Positions 35,687 through 49,137 of a stretch of DNA of 64,000 bases are shown in pieces (position 1 is the stretch's first letter; the number at the start of each line of letters is the position of its first letter). Source of the stretch: Dillenia suffruticosa (lineage: Eukaryota > Streptophyta > Magnoliopsida > Dilleniales > Dilleniaceae); assembly GCA_033439265.1 (NCBI GenBank), contig JAVTVX010000017.1, forward strand, positions 8,640,001 through 8,704,000, read 5' to 3'. Position numbers and translations under genes: made by a program. Under the pieces are notes generated by a model. That model did not search any database and had not been told where the DNA came from. It saw only the letters and a program-made list of their open reading frames with translations.

Positions 35687-37172
35687 CAATGTTATCAGAA
35701 CCGTATCGCATATGACCCGTAAAATTCAAAAATATGGTTGAATCGATTGGACCGCGGATCAATATGGTCGAATCGCTGATTTTTTAATAATAATTAAATA
35801 TATATATATATATATAATCAATAATAATTAAATATTAAAATTCAAAACTTTTTTGCAAAATATACATATCAAACCACATTTTTTCTTCCCACTTTCAGAT
35901 ATTCCTTCTTCCACACAATAATTCCAAGTAGGATCACTTCGACCTCTAACAAATTTATAGGGAGGAGAAGAACTTGGGGTTGAGTTTATAGGAGATGGTG
36001 ATGTTGATGACATGATCATGAGCTAGAAAAAGATAAAAGAATTACTCACAATTGATGATACTGCAGAAATGATTCAAACAAGAACCTAACTTGTCAATGT
36101 TCACATAAGTTCACAGAAATGAAGCACACAACTAGTGCGTGTGTGTGATATGTGCAAAGGTGATTGAATTGCATAGTCAGGGGTAAGTGCTTCCTCTAGT
36201 CACGAACACCCCCTCCTCCACCCCAGTACCAGTCTGATTTGATCTCAGAATCACTTCATATAACCTCTAGGGTCTATATGACCTCAACTAACTACCAGCA
36301 ATTGTCAAGACCAAAAATAACCCCCCGAACTCTAGCTCTTCATGTAGTAGGGTCTAAAATTCAAAATTCTGGAAAATGAATTAAAGTTCTTTCTGGACAA
36401 TGAGCATAGAGAGAGAGAGAGAGAGAGAGAGAGCCTAACTTGTGGATCGCGACTGCAAGACGTTGCTTGTGACTCCAAAACAGAGAGCGATAACCTGCAA
36501 TTGAAATCGAAGACCATTGAAACTGAAGTCGAAATTGAGAGTGAGAAGACAAAGAGTGTGTTACAAAAATTCTAAAAATTATAAAAGCCCTAAAATTTGG
36601 TATTTCAATTCAAAACCCTAAAAATCGTATAAAACCCTAAATTTCAATTCAAAACTCTAAAAATCAAAATTTAATTCTAAATATGTTAAGAGTTGAGAGA
36701 TAGACTTTACCTTACAAAAGAATCGACAAACGTCAAGCCGCAAGCGTGGAACTGTGAACTGTCGAAAGAGAGCGAAGACGAAGACGAAGACGAAGAGTAA
36801 AGACGAAGACTGTGAGAGCCAGAGAGAGCAGTGAGAGTGAGAGAAAGCAAGAGAGAGAGAGAGAGCAGTGACAGATCGAGAGAGAAGGTAAGGGTGAGAT
36901 CGTGAGAGACGAAAACGAATTCGCAAAGAGAGCGAGAGAAAGCAAAGAGAGAGAGGAGGGGCAACGAAAAAAAATTACCTTTTTTTTTTTAACCTAGACC
37001 GCGGTTTTCTTGAACCGACAGTTCGCGTGGTTCGCGATTGCACCGCCATTGAACCGTCGGTTCAGTCCGATTCAAGTATAAAATGGTATTTTTATCCACC
37101 TGAATCGTAAAAACATTATGAAAAGGGTTGAACCGGTTGAACCGACGATCCAGTTCGATTTTTATAACACTT
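35687..37172 (-). mobile_element. hAT DNA transposon, non-autonomous, with transposase N-terminal relic
   Basis: A 1486-bp element flanked by a perfect 8-bp duplication. The termini are imperfect inverted repeats: CAATGTTATCAGAACCG on the left, and AAGTGTTATAAAAATCG when the right end is read inward (12 of 17 match). Subterminal sequence is rich in GAACCG/CGGTTC words in both orientations. A minus-strand segment at 35828-36019 encodes a BED-finger start, RGRSDPTWNYC followed by CIFCKK, as in plant hAT transposases. The finger's His half and the catalytic domain are absent. CT/GA tracts fill 36400-36960. It needs a transposase from elsewhere to move. Confidence 0.82.
35828..36019 (-). pseudogene. 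BED zinc-finger start of a hAT transposase
   Basis: 63 residues: a Ser/Pro-rich leader, then VRGRSDPTWNYC and GLICIFCKK with a CxxC pair, the first half of a BED-type DNA-binding finger. The reading frame ends before the zinc-binding His/Cys pair. It lies wholly inside the hAT element. Confidence 0.65.
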
Positions 37173-37180
37173 ATTGCAAC
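37173..37180 (+). repeat. Right target-site duplication of the hAT element
   Basis: ATTGCAAC, an exact copy of 35679-35686. Confidence 0.8.
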
Positions 37181-38135
37181 TTTGGCGAAACAAAACTATC
37201 TTAGATATAAAGGATGTTGGGGGCCGTTACTGTAATTTTAATAGGAGTACAACTAGTCCCATTCCATTCCGGTATTCGAGTCATACTATTGATTTGACTT
37301 GAGTACAGTAAAATCAAATCAAGAAACTGTTTCTTTTGATTTTGATTTTAATTTTTATTTTTTATAAAATTGAAACTCTAAATCATGATTAAAAGATTTA
37401 TGAGATTCACTGAAACAGTAATGTTCTTTCTTGAGTTGGATAACATTGCCGAATTGAACAAGCTATCATCTATTTTAGGGCCATTGATTGTTTTTTATTA
37501 TTAGGAATCCGAGAGTTAGGGTCGATGATTGAATTATTCATGAGAAAATGATTTTTTTTTAATAGGGCCAAATAGCACTTTACAAATGAAAAACAAACAA
37601 GAATGACAATTTTCTTTTTATAGCCCCTTGAAATTGCTATGCCATTCCTTTCTAAGAATTTTGTTATGGTATCTGTACACATGTTTATTAATTTATATAT
37701 TTATTTGCCACTAATCACTTTTACAGAAAGCATTTTCTGCCTATAGTAAAACAAAGTGAAACATGGAAAAAGTTTTCGTCTCAAGAAAACAGTCTAATAG
37801 TCAAAATCTTCCTCCTCAACCTGAAAATCTAAGATTCAAATATCTGTACAACAAAAAAAAAAATGAAAACAGTTTGGCCATTCAATTATGTGGCTAAGCC
37901 CACATCCCATCATTAGATAAATTTAAATAGTCTTATTGTTGCTCCAAAATCAGCTCTATTCACCAACAACATCAACAACAACAACAACCACAATAACAAT
38001 AATGGTGATAATAATAATAATCTTTTCAAATAAATAATTAATATAAATTGAGGAAGAACTTTTGATATGCAAATAATTTTTTTTTTACTATACTAGTTTT
38101 GAACTATACATGCATTAAACATATACAAAATTTAA

Positions 38136-38171
<36 letters not shown>

Positions 38172-41100
38172 ATAAATAAGCACGTGTGAATAAAAATATG
38201 TAATTCCACAAGATGAATTAGGAAATTTATCCTTTAAATGAAGACAATATTATTATTAGCTCTACTTAAATAATCATATCTTTTTGTAACTGGTCTTTAA
38301 TTTGTCCTTTTCTATTTGTAATATTTTCTTTATTGAAGTATATATATATATATATATATTAGAGTTTGTAGTGAATAGGAAAAAAGATAATTATTGTACT
38401 AATAATTGTATGCGATGAAATGTCCTCTATCGTCTCAAAAGTAATTTATTATGGAAGCAACTAAAGGAAAATACCAAAGAATGATTTCATTAGGGTGAAA
38501 GCACAAATTAATTCAACTTTCTTTTTCTGGGAAATTTCAAACAAATTCAATGACATTGATTGATATACGTAGTTCCCAATAGAGGATAGAGCTTCATTTC
38601 TTGCTTCTACGCGTTGTCAGTCTAATTTTACCATCACCCTTTGTCCGTAGCTTGTTATTTTTATAGCTTAGTCGCAAGTCACATCAAAATCAGTCTAGAC
38701 CAACCCAAAAGCATGTTTGGTGGTCTCAAACTACCTATGATTTGTCTTAATGGTAAAACAGATTAATTTGCAAGTAAAAGTAGATTTATTTACTAAAAAA
38801 AATTAAAGTTATCATTAATATTAATAATTTCAATTAAGTTTAGAGTCAATATTCCCAAACATACTAAAATCAACTATCCAATGACCAAGTACATCGTGAT
38901 ATTAATTTAAATAAGGAATTTATTATATTAAATAAGAATGTGCTGATAATACTTAAAAGAAAATATTCTCTCTTTTCCCATTTCATACGATCACCTGGGG
39001 CAAGTAAATCACAACATTCGAGATTATGGTTTTCTTCCTTTATCTTTTTTTCCTCTAACTTATAAGAACAACTTAAAATTTGTATTCCAATTACTTTCTT
39101 TTTCTTTCTTCTTCTTCTTCTTTTTTTTTTTTTAAGCATTTTGTTGTTGATTTGAGAACAAATTCTCTTAAAAATTATTAACTAGGAAAAAAAATTACCT
39201 ATTAAGATAGTAAAAGATACGCAATTAACGAAAGTCACTTTCGCAAATTAGGCTATTGGACGATTGTTAGGTTGCTTCTAACAAGTGCAATAGCTCAGGT
39301 AGGCAATATTTTTATAGAGATTAAGGATTTGATTGATTCTATTTTCTTGTATTCTTGTTATCATGCGAAGCAAGATCCTAACAAGATAGCCCATTGTTTG
39401 GTTTGATTTAGTTTGGTTAGCTTTTCCTAGTGTACAAGTACATGAGATTAAGCTTAGTAGTGATGATCTCACTCTCTCTCAATTTCATAAAATTTGGGTT
39501 TTGTATTTCGTTTAAACAAAAAAAAAGGTACATGAGGTAATTTTCCTATGGGGCTTATTATTTTTGGTAATAAATGAGCTTTTTCAATAAAAGAAAAAAA
39601 AAAACCATACTAACCATGCGTTCTTGGTACGTCAATTAAACATATGCTCCATTTTTTTTAATTATTGAATATGTATGTTTGTCCGGACCAGCAAAGTTGG
39701 TTACGCAATTCTTGTTCCACACTGAGCCAACTTGCATTCAAACAAAGTCAACTCAGATAATTGTACATATATGAGATCCATATGATCCAAACAAGTGTAC
39801 CTGCTGGTCTTACGAAGACCTCCCAACGTGTCCGGTAAATAAATTTTTATAATGTTTTTGACCGCAAGGGCACGCTCAGAAAAAATGAGATTCAACATAA
39901 TAAATTTTTAATATAAAAAGAATTATATGATAATTTTTGTTATTTTATTTTTTAGTTAAACATAATAAAAAAAATTCTACTTCTAAAATTATATTGTTTG
40001 TACTTTCTTTTATTTTAATTAAAAATATTATAAATAATAAAAATAAAAATAAATTGATACAAATCGAGCGGAGTTAAAGATTTTTCCTTGGATATCAGCT
40101 CTCCGTAAGCATTCAATGCGTTCTTTCAATATTCTATTCTGTTCATAAATGATCGGTAAAGTCAACTTGTAGTCTGGCCATCTGTCTTGCCAGTGCAGTG
40201 TTTATTCCTCCTCCATGCTTGCTGGAGGGAGCTTTTCAACTTTTAATTCATTAATTAAGAAGTTTGAAATCCTAAAATTACATAATAAAATTAATTTTCT
40301 ATTCAATGATCATAAATATTATTATTATTATTATTACTGAGATTTGAATTTATTTTACCAAAAGAAATTACCAACCACATAATTTTCAAACTATGTCTAT
40401 TTATGTGATAATGGAAAAAATTATCTTTTGTATTTGTAATGTTAATTGTAATAAATATATATAATCATTAAAAAACAGTAACGACAATGGACTAAACCCT
40501 TTTATATTTGTGAATTGATTTAGTTTATCTTTGTTTTATGTTATTTAATTAATAATTTTCAAATTAAGAAAAAAAGTAAAAACTGTACAATTTTGTAATA
40601 AAAATCAAATTTTCCATAAAAAACTAGGATTTTTATTATAGTAATACCTTTTGCATTAAAATCTCAAATAATCTTGAATTCACTTAACCTCAATTTCGCA
40701 AGCGAGCAGGGTCAGATATAATGAGTTTAATTGGTTTATTTCTTCTTCTTCCTCTTATTCTTTCTCAAAAACTTAGTGAAGTATATCTTTTATGAAAAAT
40801 AAGTACTCTTAAATGTTAAATAATGTTGGCATAGTAAACGTTTATGGGGTGATGTCAAACACAATTTCTATGTTTGTTCATATAATTTGTATGTATTTAA
40901 AAGTTAAATAAGTTTATTAGTGAATAATAGTAGCATATATTTCATCTTTACAAAAAAAGTAGAGGTTACTAATATTTCTACTACCTTAAAAAGAAAGGTA
41001 GTTGTAATTCATAAGAAATTTGCAAGAAAAAAGTGAAATGGATCCTTTTTTTGTGTAAATAGATTTTACTTACCATCAATTAATATTTGAATTTTATTCG

Positions 41101-41533
41101 ACTAATTCAATCTGAATATTATAGAGTCTATTAAGGGATTAATTTTTTTAAATTTCGTTTCTTTATTTTCATGACTCGAATTCAAAACTCATAATCAAAG
41201 GAGTACAATGCTAGATCGTTACACCCGCGGGAGCTTGGTTAAAATGACTATTTTTGGTTGTTGAGGTGAGAGCAATCCAAAAGGAACCTGTTCCTCTTTG
41301 GAAATTAAAGCCATTTATAAATTTGGGTCCATGTTATAACACATTGAAACCTAACTTGATGGCAATGATCAAACAAAGGAGTCCTTGTCAACAGTTGAAG
41401 ATGGGACAATCAATTATAAAGTGCTAACCGAGACGGGACATGTACTTAGGATGGGGCTGCAAATAAATTTGTCAGGTAGAGCATCCACAAGGCAAGAATA
41501 GATAGACTCAAGGACAATGAATCCAACCTGATA

Positions 41534-41585
<52 letters not shown>

Positions 41586-42600
41586 GTGGAGAGGAAGGAG
41601 AAGAAAATAAAAAGGTGAGGGCTGAATGAGTTGTTGCGTGATTTTGGGGCCAAATATTGTTCATCGCGCTGATAATAAAATTGAGTGGAGCCATTGATAA
41701 ATGTCAAAACATCTACCTTAAACGTACAGCAGATTTTTTTATACATTATTTAAGGAATATATTTTTATTTACCACAAAAAAAGGCAAATGATACATGCAG
41801 AACATCAAATGATAACCTCTAATTTTGTATATAAGAGGCACGGATTCAAAATTTTTATAAAAAAAAAAAGAATGATATTAATTGAGATATAGATAATTTT
41901 ATTATAAGACTCACATGGGAATGCTACTTTTTTGGCGATATTGTTGCTGGCTTTTGTATTTCTTAATTTCTTTTAATTGTTCTTAGATGCTATTTCACCC
42001 CCACTTCCCTCAAAAAATGCCGAAAACCATTTACATATTGGAACTCAGAATATTCAGATGTGGAAGTGTAATATATTTATTAACGTTGGGCGTTGAAGTT
42101 TTGGGGAGTCCCAGTTGCACAGCTAAATTAAGCACCAACTTGATCCTTGGATGAGAGTGGAATGTATGGTTTACCCCGTGACTAGCTAACCCCCCCCCCC
42201 CTCCCCTCTCTCCATGCTTATTCCATGACAAAATATATTACAAGGCAAGAATATATTACACTTCCAATTTTCGATTTACAAGAAAGGTTGTAAATCTAAA
42301 ATTATATAATAAGGGGTAATTCTATTTATATAAAGAATAAGAGAACCGCAAATTTGAATATACTTTTTAGAGAAAGGCTACCGGATACAAATTTACTAAA
42401 TTATGTCTATTTGTATAAAATATTTTTATTTCTTATTTCTCTTTAATTTCTTAATAAATAATTAAAAAGGCAAAAAAAAAGACCAGAATTAATGTTGAAA
42501 TTTATGAGTGCAAAAAAATTGAATTTCATATCATTATAACTATTAACGAAAAATCTCAAATTTGAGTTATAAGAATATAGAAATGAAATTTATGAGAGCT
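37181..42600. other. AT-rich gene desert
   Basis: No gene is recognised. It contains a SINE-like piece near 37785-37865, a CAA/ATA run near 37970-38020, (TA)n runs at about 38140-38168 and 38340-38360, a long (ATT)n microsatellite at about 41534-41585 and a C-run near 42190. A possible reverse-orientation SINE at about 41160-41235 has a GAATTCGAGTCATG B-box-like site on the minus strand. Confidence 0.5.
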
Positions 42601-42690
42601 AATCTCTTAATGGGTTCTATAGTATTCGTATCGAATTAATCGGATTAAGTTTGAATATCGATAGGTAAAATTCAAGAAAAAAAATCATTA
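42540..42690 (+). repeat. Degenerate SINE
   Basis: TCGAATTAATCGGATTAAG, then GAATATCGATAGGT and an A-rich tail, the same 3' order as the copy at 50291-50507. Confidence 0.5.
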
Positions 42691-42901
42691 TAACAATTAA
42701 TTGCGACACCAACCTCAAAGGCAAAATACAAAGCAGTGGATTTGCTTGGATGAAAGTGGGTTCATGAACCACGAGGGGAAAAAAAAAAAAAAAAAGGAAA
42801 AAGAGAAAGAAAAGATGGCTCATGAGTTGTACCGGCATTTCAAACGTTTACCATTATTATATTCCACGACCAGCTAATGTGTACAAAAGCGTCTTATTTT
42901 C

Positions 42902-42920
42902 TATAAACGCACAATATAAA
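42902..42920 (+). promoter_or_regulatory. TATA box candidates of the STP gene
   Basis: TATAAAC and TATAAA at 42902 and 42915, about 115-130 bases before the start codon, which would leave a leader of about 90 bases. Confidence 0.5.
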
Positions 42921-43032
42921 CACACAAGCTGAAAACAGGACGCCAAGCCGGCTCTGCACTCTAGAACTGTGCACTGGTTTTCGGCAAAGTCTTGCGTGGT
43001 TTCAGAGAGAGAAGAAAGAAAAGAAGCCCAAA

Positions 43033-46000
43033 ATGGCCGGAGGCGGTTTCGCCGTTACTGGCGGCGGAAATTATGATGCAAGAATCACGGCATCGGTGGT
43101 GATAACCTGCATCGTTGCTGCGTCCGGTGGTCTCATTTTTGGCTACGACATCGGTATCTCAGGTGGGTGTCTTTCATACCCCATGTTTAATAAAACATGA
43201 GGACTCTATCTTTTGAGTTTTGAAGTAAATTTTCTTAAATCAATCTTGAAATCATCTTTATTAAAATCTTAATTCAATTCTACAAAATAAAGTTATGTGA
43301 TTTTAAGAATGATCTTTACTGAATTTGTGTAGAATTCTAATCATTTCCTACAATTTATCCTTAACCAGTGATGAAAAATGAAAATAATAAAAATCAAAAG
43401 GGAAGATTTTGTTCTATTGGGTTACGAGGACCTAATTGATTCGTAAGTAATTATCTTGTTGAAGAGATAATGTATGTAGAGTTGGAAAAATGTAGTAGTT
43501 TAGTTTTAGATGGCAGAGGATGCTGTGATTCGTCTCAGCTTGACAGTTAGGTAAGCTTTCTTGTCTTCCCTCAGTCAAAATCATAGGATATTGGACTGAT
43601 CATTCCTACGCTGACAATATTCAGATGAGTAAAGGCAACTTTAAAAAGTCAAGAATAGATTAGATGAAAATTAAGTGAATTTTTACCGTAAAATTATTAA
43701 TATAATATTTTTATTTTTATAAGAGAATATAATTTTTATTTTTAAAATTACGTATTTTCTAAAAATACTTTACTTTAGTTAAAAATATGTCAAATAAAAT
43801 AAAATAAAATTAAGTTAAAAAAAAATAATCCAAAGTAAGCTTTTTTTCCTTTCCTATTGCCAAGAAAAGAAAAGAAAAGGCTATGGTAAATTTTCTACCA
43901 AGATCTTTACAAAAAAAAAAAGAATTTCTTGCATTGATTTTTATATTTTAATTTTCTAGTACCCATTTTTTTGAACCCATGAAAATATTAACTTTCGCTT
44001 AAAGATTGATAAACTTAACTGTATGACAGAAAATTTTTTGCTAATAGACATTTTATATAGCTTGTAAATTTGTAAAGAATTTTCTTTGTACGAATAGCAA
44101 AACTATAATAAAAATTATAGTATTTCTCCAATGGTTTTTTTAATTTTGGAGAAGGTTTTTATTTCAACCATTTCCTATTGTGGCTTCAATGAATAATAAA
44201 CATTTTTTTTTTTAGTTCGCCATGATCATTGATTTTGGGACCTGATCAACAAGCAAGAATGAGACCAAACTGCAAGAGTTAGAATGAAATTTACGAGTAA
44301 GAAAATCTAGGAATTAATCGGTTAGTCTAACTAGGTTCGGGCTGGGTTTGAACCAAAAAAGCTGTGATGCTCAAACCCCCAAAACATGAAATTGGGTTGT
44401 TTGTAATTTTTTTTTAAATACTAATTTTCTTTTTAATAAATTTATTGTGTATTTGGTATGCTTGGATGGTTTAAACTTGTCTAAATTTGTTTTTGATTTT
44501 ATTCCATTTATAATTTAATTAAAATAAAAAAATTATATAAAAATATAATTTTGCAACTAGAAATTTCTTTTAAAATTCAAAGTTATTATTTTAGAAAAAT
44601 TTCTTGCATTTAAAATCTCAAAAACTTCTCTAAAAGTCATCCCTTTATGCATATAATTTTAAAGATGAGTGAAAAATCTCAAATCCATTTCCTCAATCTG
44701 ATCCAAAAGATTTTGGCCCTACGCCGGTGATCGTTAAGAAGATCTAAAATGTAAATAGTAGTCCTACACTTTTATTCTAGTATAACTTTACTCATGATTT
44801 CACTAGATGTGACATAAGTCTAAAATTAAATAATCTGTACGTAGTAGATAGAGTTAGCATAACCTATGAAAAATTAATCATCATGGTTATCATAATATGA
44901 GAAAAAATATTTGCAAGGTCCCCTACTAAACTTGAAAAAATGCAATCAATTTGATCCAACGGCTCACAAGGATTCGGGACGTGATGTCAAACATAGGTAA
45001 GAGGTGTGTCATGGGTGCAAGGCTGTTCCCATGCGCACAAACAACATTTCTCTTTCAATCAACTTTGTCATCTCTCTCAAATTCTAAAGTGGGTTTGGTT
45101 GGGTGGGTGGACCAACTTTTTATGACGCTGATTTCCAAATCCGCCACAAAAGCGTACCTCATAACCGCGATGCCCGGTATCATTGTGCAATTTTATAAAT
45201 ATTAATTATTATAAAATTTATAAATTTTAATATTTACATAAAAAAATCTAAAGAAAAATCCTTCAAGATCACGTGACTGTTACTTGATAGTTATGGTTAA
45301 TCAAATTTAATATGATACAACTAACCCCAACAGTACCCTTGGTGCAACTTTAGAACAAATGTCATATAATACTTTTAGAAATAACAGCTCAGAGATGAAA
45401 CAAATCCCATAAAAATTTAGTTAATATTAGGTAAACGATTCAGGCCAACCGGCTCAATACCTGAACCACAAATGTCAAGAAAGTGATCCCGGGGGGGGGG
45501 GGGATCTAACAAACGACGACAGCATTAAATATTTCTTAAGATTGCAAGATCACGGGGCTGACCCCTTTTGTAATTGTGGTTTGCGATTAAGCATGTTATG
45601 GACTGGAATTGGACTATTAACATTTTAATGGGAATTTTAGTGACAAATTTGCCTAATTCTTTTTATGTAAGAAAGTAAGTAATAATACTTTATTTAATTC
45701 TTTGATGGTAAACATTAAATTGAATCACTAGACTCATAGGAATTCTAGTAAAAAAGAAATAGTCAATATAATCAAAACAATTGATTTTTTTGGGTATATG
45801 TATTTAAGTAATGTTATCACTAAAAATGAGATGCATTGGGTAATTTTTGTGTTATATATTAAATAATGCTTCATTTATAAACTAAATACTCTCATTTTTA
45901 CTATTTTTCATCTCATGTAATAAAAATTTTTTACTATTCTCATTTTGACAAAAACATATAATTTAGATTCTTTTTTTTTTTTTAAGATACATACTCTGTT

Positions 46001-49000
46001 GGTTAGCATGTCTAATTCTCTTAATTAAGTGCTCGGATTCGAGATTCCTTAGGAATAGAAAAAACTATTTTGGGAAACCTCCCCCTCTATAGGAGACCCG
46101 ATAGTCAGGTCGATCCAAATTAGTTAGAATAAAACTCCGAATACCAGAGATCAGGGACCAAAAAAAAAAAAGCATGTATGATATCTTCCTCAACTCTCAG
46201 CTAGCTCTTCATTTCTAAAGAGGATGTCTTAGCGGAGTCATAGGAGAGAAAGGAATAGAAAACATATTTTTATATAAAGATTTAATTAGTGGATTTACAA
46301 ATTCTAATGTACTCCCTTAGTATTGACATAATAACCTTAAAAGATTTTAGTAGGTGTTAATAATAAACAAAACTATTTTGCACCCATTCCATAAATTTGA
46401 TCTGTTTTAAAAACATTATTCAAATGGAAATTTGTAAGGTAAGAAAGAGAAAGTATCAAATAATTGAGCACTACTAATTGCTTAGTACTAAAAATGTTCA
46501 AGTAAAACTAACATTAGATGTTGTCCCAAATTTGTTCTTCTATTTACAGGAGGCGTGACAACAATGGTACCTTTTCTTAGGAAATTCTTCCCATCAATAT
46601 TGAGGAAAGCTGCATCCGCCAAAACAAATATGTATTGTGTATATGACAGTCAACTATTGACTGCATTCACATCTTCACTCTTCATAGCGGGGCTTTTTGC
46701 ATCACTTCTGGCCAGTCGGTTCACCATGGCTTTCGGCCGTAGAAACACCATGCTGTTAGGTGGTCTCACCTTCCTTGCCGGCGCCGCCATTAATGCTGGT
46801 GCTCAGAATGTGGCAATGCTCATCCTTGGCCGTATCTTGCTTGGTTTTGGTGTTGGCTTTGCTAACCAGGTGACTTTGGTTTCTCACTCGCTTATTACCT
46901 TTTTCAAAATTAACTAAGCAAACAATTAACTTCAAAATCACTCACTATGACCAGCATACTGCAATTATACCCTTAATCTTATACTAAATTCACACAATTG
47001 GTTAACATTTAAATCCCCTTTTTTTTCGTTTTTTCACCAACTGGGATGTGTATTTTATCCGACTAATATACTTCAAACACTATAAAGTGTGACATTGGTA
47101 TTTTTTTATTTTCATGTGTGTAACGTTCTAACGCTACACCCATGGGAATTGGATGTAACAATCTAAATTTGTTAAACTGTTAGTAATGACTAATCCCCTT
47201 CCTCTCATGGTAAACCCTTACGGGTACAACCTTAACATTGTTGCAAAACTTGCATGTCAAGCGAAATCTTTTTAAAATCTTACCCATAAAATATTCTCTC
47301 TGTTTTTTTTTTTACACATTATTTTCTTTTCTTTATAATTTTTTTTCACGAAAATATATGTTCGACTTTTATGTACTTGAATTGAAACAAAACATAACAA
47401 TACCTTAACCAACGTGTCGATTCCATTTAATTATATTTAATGTAATATTAGGGTTCCCCATACTTTGAGGATATAATGACAATGGTTTGTACCTTCTTTG
47501 TAAATCCAACTAGCTATCCGGTGACTATTTAAATAATACTACATTTTTTTATGCCCAACGAGTGATGTCACAAAATTTAAAACATGCAAATTTTGGTGAG
47601 CCGACCGGGGGCTGGATTAAGGCGTGTCAAGCTTTCACCCTATTAGCACATCTGAACTACATTAGGAACAATACAATTAACAGTCTCAGCTAGAAGAAAA
47701 ATTAGTATATACTTTATGATTTTAATTGAAATAATAGAAATACATAAGGAGCTTTGAGAAAAATTCAGGATCTTAATTGGAAAATTTTCATTTGACCATG
47801 ATTCTCCAAATTGATGATCTAATCTTCAATTAACCTGATCTTGAATGTAGGCAACTCCAATATATCTATCAGAAATGGCACCACCTAAGTGGAGAGGCGC
47901 ATTCAACACAGGCTTCCAATTTTTCATAGGCATCGGCGTAGTCACGGCCAATTGCATAAATTATGGAACATCCAAGCTCAACAATGGTTGGCGCATCTCC
48001 CTTGGCCTTGCCCTCGTTCCTGCCTTTGTCATGACTCTGGGTGCACTCTTCATTGCTGACACCCCTAGCAGCTTTGTCGAGCGAGGAAAGCTAGAGCATG
48101 CCCGAAAGGTGCTTCAAAAAGCGCGTGGCAAAGAGGTCAACATTGAGGCGGAATTGAGTGACTTGATCAAAACAAGTGAGATCTCAAAAGCAGCAAACCA
48201 AGAACCTTTTGTGACAATTCTTGAGAGGCAATATAGACCTCATTTGGTCATGGCTATTGCCATACCATTTTTCCAACAAGTCACGGGGATCAACATTATT
48301 GCATTTTATGCACCCGTTCTGTTTCAGTCTGTGGGATTGGGAAGTGACTCGGCTTTACTCGCAGCCATTATATTGGGGTTGGTCAACTTGGGATCCATTC
48401 TGGTTTCCACTTACGTGGTTGATCGATATGGGAGACGGTTTTTGTTCAAGGAAGGTGGACTTCAAATGTTTATCTGCCAGGTAATAGTCATATGCTTTAA
48501 CAATTATGCAATTTGGAAATTTTCAAAAATTAGCCGTCACTAACAAATCTATATTTCACATGATAAGATATGATACTTGTTGACCTACAGAGATAAAATA
48601 TTTTATAACTATGATATTTGCTAGATTTAGAGGAGATATTTAACCAGTTTAACTCTACCAATTGTGGTTGAGGATACAAGTTAGTATCATTTTTGTGGCA
48701 TGCCCATGCAGGTGGCTGTGGCCGTTGTTCTTGTAGCCACAACAGGTGTATCAGGAGATCACCGCATTTCAAAGGGCTATGCCATACTAGTACTTGTGCT
48801 AATGTGCATCTATGCTGCTGGATTTGGCTGGTCATGGGGTCCTCTAAGCTGGCTCATTCCAGCAGAAATATTTCCAATGAAGATCCGTCCTACCGGACAA
48901 AGCATAAGCGTTGCAGTCAACTTTGGAACCACATTTGTTCTGTCTCAGACATTCTTGACAATGCTATGTCACTTTAAGTTTGGAGCATTCCTTTTCTATG

Positions 49001-49137
49001 CCGGTTGGATTGCCATAATGACCATTTTTGTCCTGCTTTTCGTGCCAGAGACCAAAGGAATTCCTCTGGAGTCAATGTACACTGTTTGGGAAAATCACTG
49101 GTATTGGCGCAGATTTGTTCAGTGTGGCCCTAACTAG
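43033..49137 (+). CDS. STP5: STP5-like monosaccharide/H+ symporter
   Basis: Four exons with GT-AG junctions in phase, 43033-43162, 46550-46869, 47851-48480 and 48712-49137, encode 501 residues, the usual STP length. It is a plasma-membrane, 12-helix major-facilitator protein that imports hexoses with protons. Visible motifs: MAGGGF start, [13 protein letters not shown] in helix 1, [11 protein letters not shown] after helix 2, [80 protein letters not shown] and [11 protein letters not shown]. The N-terminus, the SGGVTTM stretch and the HWYWRRF tail fit STP5 best among the Arabidopsis STPs as I remember them; the exact ortholog is less sure than the family. Intron 1 is 3.4 kb. Confidence 0.95.
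43163..46549 (+). other. STP gene intron 1
   Basis: 3387 bp, GT-AG, AT-rich. It contains a G-run near 45491 and a SINE at about 45975-46172. The small frame at 44951-45205 has no recognisable domain. Confidence 0.85.
45975..46172 (+). repeat. tRNA-derived SINE in STP intron 1
   Basis: TTGGTTAGCATG fits a tRNA A box, and GGATTCGAGATTCC a B box about 35 bases later. CTCCGAATACC and a 12-base A-tail close it at about 46172. I found no clear flanking duplication. Confidence 0.65.

Noticed and set aside
36332-36964. Overlapping Ser/Leu-rich frames
   Set aside because: Translations of CT/GA microsatellites inside the hAT element.
45481-45505. Long G-run, with similar G/C runs near 12865, 42190, 55966, 56286 and 59830
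   Set aside because: Homopolymers like these are often assembly or sequencing uncertainty. No regulatory meaning can be claimed.
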